Positions 60,649-64,000 of a stretch of 64,000 bases of DNA are shown here, in pieces (positions within the stretch are counted from its first letter, which is position 1; the number at the start of each line of letters is the position of its first letter). Position numbers and translations under genes: made by a program. This DNA is from CAVQBJ01 sp963819075 (GTDB taxonomy: Bacteria > Actinomycetota > Thermoleophilia > Solirubrobacterales > Solirubrobacteraceae): the NCBI GenBank assembly GCA_963819075.1, contig CAWFUP010000005.1:62001-126000 (forward strand), written 5' to 3'. A model generated the notes under the pieces. That model had not been told where the DNA came from. It was given only the letters and a program-made list of their open reading frames with translations, and ran no database searches.

Positions 60649-61782
60649 TCATACGCCGACTGTGCGTCCGCGCTCGCCGCTCGGTTCGGGGGGATCACCC
60701 TCCGATGCGACGCTCGCGTCGCCTGCCGGGGGCGTGGCGGCGGCCTCACCGAGCGGCTGCTCCTTCTCGCCGGCGGCCGGTGCCACGGCCGCCCCACGCG
60801 CGGCGCCCGTCGCGCCTCGCTCGTAATGCGACGGCGGGATGCCGAGCTGCAGCTCGATGCGGCGGACGCGCTCGAACGTCTTCTGGGTCATCACCCGCTG
60901 GGCCGCGAGCAGGTCGCCAATGACGCCCAGCGCGGCGAGGAGCATCGCCGCGTTGAAGAGCACCGCGCCAAGGATGAGCGACTGGACGTGCCCGCTGCCG
61001 CTGCCTTCGATGTAGGCCACGAGGAAGCGGATCCAGACGGCGATCGCGGCCAGGCCGAGCAGCGCGGCCGCGCCCCAGAACACGCGCAGCGGCTCGTACT
61101 GGGCATAGATGCGGAAGATCGAGACCGCGTTGCGGCGGACGTAGGCCCACATCGACGGGAACAGGCGCGACTCGCGCGTGGCCGGGTTCGTCCGGATCGC
61201 GACGTGGTCGGTGGCCACGAGCAGCTTGCCGGCCTGGATGATCGTCTCGAGCGTGTAGGTGAACTTGTTGACGACGAGCATCTGGATCGCCGCCTCGCGG
61301 TTGTAGGCGCGAAACCCGGAGGTCGTGTCGGGGACGTCGGTGGACGATGCCGCGCGCACAACCGAGGAGCCGAGACGCTGGAGCACCTTCTTCAGCGGCG
61401 AGAAGTGCTCGATCGAATGCACCTCGCGGTCGCCGACGACCATGTCGGCGCGGCCCTCCAGGATCGGCTGCACGAGCTTGGCGATGTCGGCGCCGTAGTA
61501 CTGGTTGTCGGCGTCGGTGTTGACGATGACGTCGGCGTGCAGCTTCAGGCAGGCGTCGAGACCGGCCTGGAAGCCTGCGGAGAGCCCCTTGTTGTTGGTC
61601 AGGCGGACGATGTGGTCGACCCCGTGGCGTTTGGCCACCTCAATCGTGTCGTCGGTCGAGCCGTCGTCGACGATCAGCCACTCGACGGTGTCGAATCCGG
61701 GCAGCTCGCGGGGGAGGTCGGCGAGCGTCGCAGGCAGCTGCTGCGCCTCGTTCCAGCAGGGAATCTGGATGATGAGCTTCAT
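60649..61782 (-). CDS. GT2 family glycosyltransferase, polyprenyl-phosphate sugar synthase type
   Basis: The 377-residue enzyme has a GT-A domain at the N-terminus (IQIPCWNEAQQLPATLADLP, VDDGSTDDT, NTDADNQYYGADI with the DxD, and GFRAYNREAA) like dolichyl-phosphate mannose synthases. Two membrane segments follow (about 245-270 and 280-310), then a disordered Ala/Glu-rich tail. It probably makes a lipid-linked sugar used by the polytopic transferases encoded nearby. ATG 61782 directly precedes the first beta strand. It is divergent from the membrane protein gene at 61938. Confidence 0.87.
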   Translation of the reverse strand: MKLIIQIPCWNEAQQLPATLADLPRELPGFDTVEWLIVDDGSTDDTIEVAKRHGVDHIVRLTNNKGLSAGFQAGLDACLKLHADVIVNTDADNQYYGADIAKLVQPILEGRADMVVGDREVHSIEHFSPLKKVLQRLGSSVVRAASSTDVPDTTSGFRAYNREAAIQMLVVNKFTYTLETIIQAGKLLVATDHVAIRTNPATRESRLFPSMWAYVRRNAVSIFRIYAQYEPLRVFWGAAALLGLAAIAVWIRFLVAYIEGSGSGHVQSLILGAVLFNAAMLLAALGVIGDLLAAQRVMTQKTFERVRRIELQLGIPPSHYERGATGAARGAAVAPAAGEKEQPLGEAAATPPAGDASVASEGDPPEPSGERGRTVGV

Positions 61783-61937
61783 GGCAACGGAGTGGGAGCC
61801 TCGGAGGGCCCAAACGGACGCCCGCCGGCACGACTCCGCCAGGGCGTGGCGTAAACTGGCCACCCAGTATCCCAGAGGAACCGGCTCGACGCCAAGCGCG
61901 GCGAGCCGCGGCCCAAGCGCTCGGCAGCTGGAGCTCG

Positions 61938-63464
61938 ATGGAAGTCGCGACGCTCACCCGGCCTCGGTCGGGCCCCATCTGGCTGGCGCGCCTGCGGGCC
62001 GTGCCCGCTCACACCTGGGCGAAGATCGGGTTTGCCGCCGTCTGCGCCGGCGCGCTGATCGGGTTCTTCCTGTTCCCGACCTACCCAACCTACGACTCCT
62101 ACTACGCCCTCATCTGGGGGCGCGACGTGCTCCACCTGCATCTCCCGGTATTCCACGTCTACCGGGCGCCGACCGAGCATCCGCTGGCGATCGCCTTCGG
62201 CGCGTTCGTGTCGATCTTCGGCCACTACGCCGACCGGCTCATGATCCTCGGGGCGATCGGCTGCTTCGTCGCGCTCGTGGCCGGTCTCTATCGCCTCGGG
62301 CGGCTGACGTTCGGTCCGGTCGTCGGGGCGATCGCCGCCGCACTGCTGCTCTCGCGGGTGCACTTCGCCTATCTCGCCGCGCAGGGGTATCTCGATTTCG
62401 CCTACATGGCGCTCGTCGTATGGGCCGGTGCGCTGGAGGTCGCGCGACCGCGCCGCGGCCCGCTCGTGTTCGCGCTGCTCGCCCTCGCCGGCCTGCTGCG
62501 ACCGGAGGCGTGGCTGTTGTCGGCGGTCTACTTCGTGTGGTGCGCGATGCCGGCGCCGACCGCCTGGCGAGATCGCGCTCGCGATCTCGCCCTCACCGTC
62601 GCCGGACCGGTGCTGTGGGGGCTCACCGACACGATCGTCACCGGGCACCCGACGTACTCGCTGCACTCGACCACCGGTCTCGCCGATGCCCTTGGGCGCA
62701 CGCAGGGCGCCGGCGAACCTGCCCGCCTCGACCTGGCAGTTCGCCGTGCAGCTCGACCAGCTGCCGCTCGTCGTCGCCGGCCTGCTCGGCGTCGTCATCG
62801 CGATCGTGCTCGTGCCGCGTCGCGTGCGCGTTCCGCTCGTGCTCATGCTGAGCGGCGTCGTGGCGTTCGCCGGGATCGGCCTGAGCGGCGCGTCGGTGAT
62901 CAACCGGTACCTGCTGACGCCGTCGGTCGTGCTGATGCTGTTCGGGGCGGTGACCATCGGCGGCTGGTCGCTGCTCGAGCGCGGCCACTGGCTTCGTCGC
63001 GTGTGGATCGTCGCGGCCGTCGCTCGGGGCGATCTACGGCCTCGCCGTCGCCGCGAGCTCGCTCAACTTCTCCAACGTGCGCTTCGAGCTCGCCTTCCGC
63101 AACGACACGCACGACGCGCTCAGCGCGGTGCTGCGCAACCCGACGGTGCGAGCTGACCTGCGGCGCTGCGGGCCACTGTCGCTGCCCAATCACAAGCTCG
63201 CCCCGGACGCTCGCTGGATCCTCGACGCCGGCCCGTCGGCGGTCATCGCCCGCAGCGAGGCACGCTCGGACGCCGACGCCGGCGATGCCGACCCTGCACG
63301 ACGTCGTCGAACGCGGGGGCGTCGCAATCTATCCGACGGGCAGCGCCGTCTTCACGCAGGCGATCGTCGACGTCGACGACAATCCGCTCGATCAGGTGCC
63401 GCTCCCGGGCTATCGATATCTACTGACCAGCAAGTACTACGCGGTGTATGTCCGCTGCCCATAG
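61938..63464 (+). CDS. Polytopic glycosyltransferase-like membrane protein, with three apparent frameshifts
   Basis: The N-terminal part (about 255 residues) has membrane segments and FPTYPTYDSYYALIWGRDVL with an acidic residue in the first outer loop, similar to GT39/GT87-type polyprenyl-sugar transferases. The frame then moves +1 near 62712 (to NLPASTWQFAVQLDQLPLVV), +1 near 63025 (to GAIYGLAVAASSLNFSNVRF) and +1 near 63284 (to MPTLHDVVERGGVAIYPTGS), ending at TAG 63462-63464. Removing three single bases gives one protein of about 507 residues. GGAG lies 4 nt before ATG 61938. Acceptor and sugar are unknown. Confidence 0.75.
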   Translation: MEVATLTRPRSGPIWLARLRAVPAHTWAKIGFAAVCAGALIGFFLFPTYPTYDSYYALIWGRDVLHLHLPVFHVYRAPTEHPLAIAFGAFVSIFGHYADRLMILGAIGCFVALVAGLYRLGRLTFGPVVGAIAAALLLSRVHFAYLAAQGYLDFAYMALVVWAGALEVARPRRGPLVFALLALAGLLRPEAWLLSAVYFVWCAMPAPTAWRDRARDLALTVAGPVLWGLTDTIVTGHPTYSLHSTTGLADALGRTQGAGEPARLDLAVRRAARPAAARRRRPARRRHRDRARAASRARSARAHAERRRGVRRDRPERRVGDQPVPADAVGRADAVRGGDHRRLVAARARPLASSRVDRRGRRSGRSTASPSPRARSTSPTCASSSPSATTRTTRSARCCATRRCELTCGAAGHCRCPITSSPRTLAGSSTPARRRSSPAARHARTPTPAMPTLHDVVERGGVAIYPTGSAVFTQAIVDVDDNPLDQVPLPGYRYLLTSKYYAVYVRCP

Positions 63465-64000
63465 TCGTCTGTGGCGAATCGGCCCGCGCGTGCGCTCCCG
63501 TCCCGCGGACGCGGTCGTCGGCACCCCGACGCCCGCGCCGGCGCCGCCGCCCGAACCCGACCGGCCGCGGATCCTGCGCCGACGGCGCCGGGCGACGCCG
63601 CGCCCGCGCCCGCCCCGACACCGCTGGCGCTATCGCGGGCTGCTCGCGCTCGTGCTCGCCGGCGCGCTCGGCCTGCGACTGTGGGGCATCAAGCAGGGCC
63701 TGCCGTTCGCCTACAACACCGACGAGAACAGCCACTTCGTGCCGTACGCGATCGGCATGTTCGTGTACGGGTTCCGGCCCGGCTCGCTCCTGTCGCCGTA
63801 CTTCGTCAACCCTCCGGGGCTGACGTACATCCTGCACTTCGTGTTCGCGCTCTGGTTCGGCGGACGCGCGGCGGTGTCGCACCGGTTCGCCGTCGATCCC
63901 ACGAGCGTGTTCGTCGTGGCCCGCGTCACCGTCGCGCTGCTCGGGACGCTGTCGGTGTGGCTGCTGTACCTCGCCGGGGCGCGGCTGTTCGATCGCCGGG
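63448..64000 (+). CDS. Polytopic glycosyltransferase-like protein, N-terminal part
   Basis: From ATG 63448, which overlaps the end of the preceding gene by 17 bp, the frame is open to the window edge (about 184 residues). A proline- and arginine-rich N-terminus of about 60 residues is followed by a membrane segment (YRGLLALVLAGALGLRLWG) and the outer-loop sequence YNTDENSHFVPYAIG. The adjacent acidic pair in that loop is typical of GT39/ArnT/PMT-type transferases. It probably glycosylates a surface lipid or polymer using a polyprenyl-phosphate sugar. The C-terminus is outside the window. Confidence 0.75.
   Translation, partial: MSAAHSRLWRIGPRVRSRPADAVVGTPTPAPAPPPEPDRPRILRRRRRATPRPRPPRHRWRYRGLLALVLAGALGLRLWGIKQGLPFAYNTDENSHFVPYAIGMFVYGFRPGSLLSPYFVNPPGLTYILHFVFALWFGGRAAVSHRFAVDPTSVFVVARVTVALLGTLSVWLLYLAGARLFDRR

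Noticed and set aside
28571..63284. Programmed +1 ribosomal frameshifting as a genetic system
   Set aside because: No common slippery codon, quadruplet or downstream structure is shared by the sites, and trpS and the gene at 61938 would each need several events; insertion errors explain all.
1..64000. CRISPR arrays, tRNA, rRNA genes or insertion sequences
   Set aside because: No spaced direct repeats, cloverleaf-like or ribosomal sequences, and no transposase-like proteins were seen.

Overview
The window is about 64 kb of very GC-rich DNA with dense, mostly plus-strand genes. It looks chromosomal and actinobacterial. The gene set fits the class Thermoleophilia (Solirubrobacterales-like): a dcw cluster with ftsZ but no ftsA, a meso-diaminopimelate-type MurE, split GcvPA/GcvPB, DUF3352 and DUF5995 proteins, a flagellin, and many start codons 6-9 nt after a TANNNT hexamer, as expected for leaderless transcripts. 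The taxonomic placement is inference from gene content; no rRNA or tRNA gene was seen.

Layout. 1-4.1 kb: end of an unknown gene, an APC permease fused to a UspA-like domain, and a DUF3352 lipoprotein. 4.2-24.1 kb: division and cell-wall cluster mraZ-rsmH-ftsL-ftsI // murE-murF-mraY-murD-ftsW-murG-murC-ftsQ-ftsZ. It is interrupted after ftsI by three minus-strand genes (a DrrAB-like ABC exporter and an N,N-dimethylformamidase-like lipoprotein). 24.1-25.6 kb: a flagellin with a long hexapeptide-repeat insertion. 25.9-30.4 kb: glycine cleavage genes gcvT, gcvH, gcvPA, gcvPB. 30.4-33 kb: trpS, scpA, scpB. 33-37.9 kb: a DUF5995 protein, an FHA-ABC transporter and a divergent Ser/Thr kinase. 37.8-46.2 kb: rlmN, rluB, then the aromatic block aroH, hisC, an aromatic-rich leader peptide, aroF, tyrA, aroA, then a pentapeptide-repeat protein and cmk. 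46.2-49.1 kb: a PucR-type regulator divergent from a Baeyer-Villiger monooxygenase, placed between cmk and der. 49.2-58.1 kb: der, metK, priA, def, fmt, rsmB, a zinc-ribbon protein and rpe. 58.3-64 kb: surface-polysaccharide genes (flippase-like protein, methyltransferase, GT2 glycosyltransferase, two polytopic glycosyltransferase-like proteins).

Main points to examine. (1) A 29-codon leader ORF (41102-41191) ending in a run of Trp/Tyr/Phe codons lies upstream of DAHP synthase, with mutually exclusive RNA pairings after it. It looks like a ribosome-mediated attenuator for all three aromatic amino acids. (2) The flagellin middle domain has 17 or more uninterrupted six-residue repeats of left-handed beta-helix type. 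(3) Eleven apparent frameshifts in otherwise intact housekeeping genes all shift +1, on both strands. Insertion-type assembly errors are the likeliest cause. (4) Two families of dispersed palindromic intergenic elements, MraZ boxes lying inside the mraZ promoter, and a kinase/FHA-transporter pair arranged as in the mycobacterial PknF-Rv1747 system.

All calls come from reading the sequence and from family knowledge. No database search or folding program was run.
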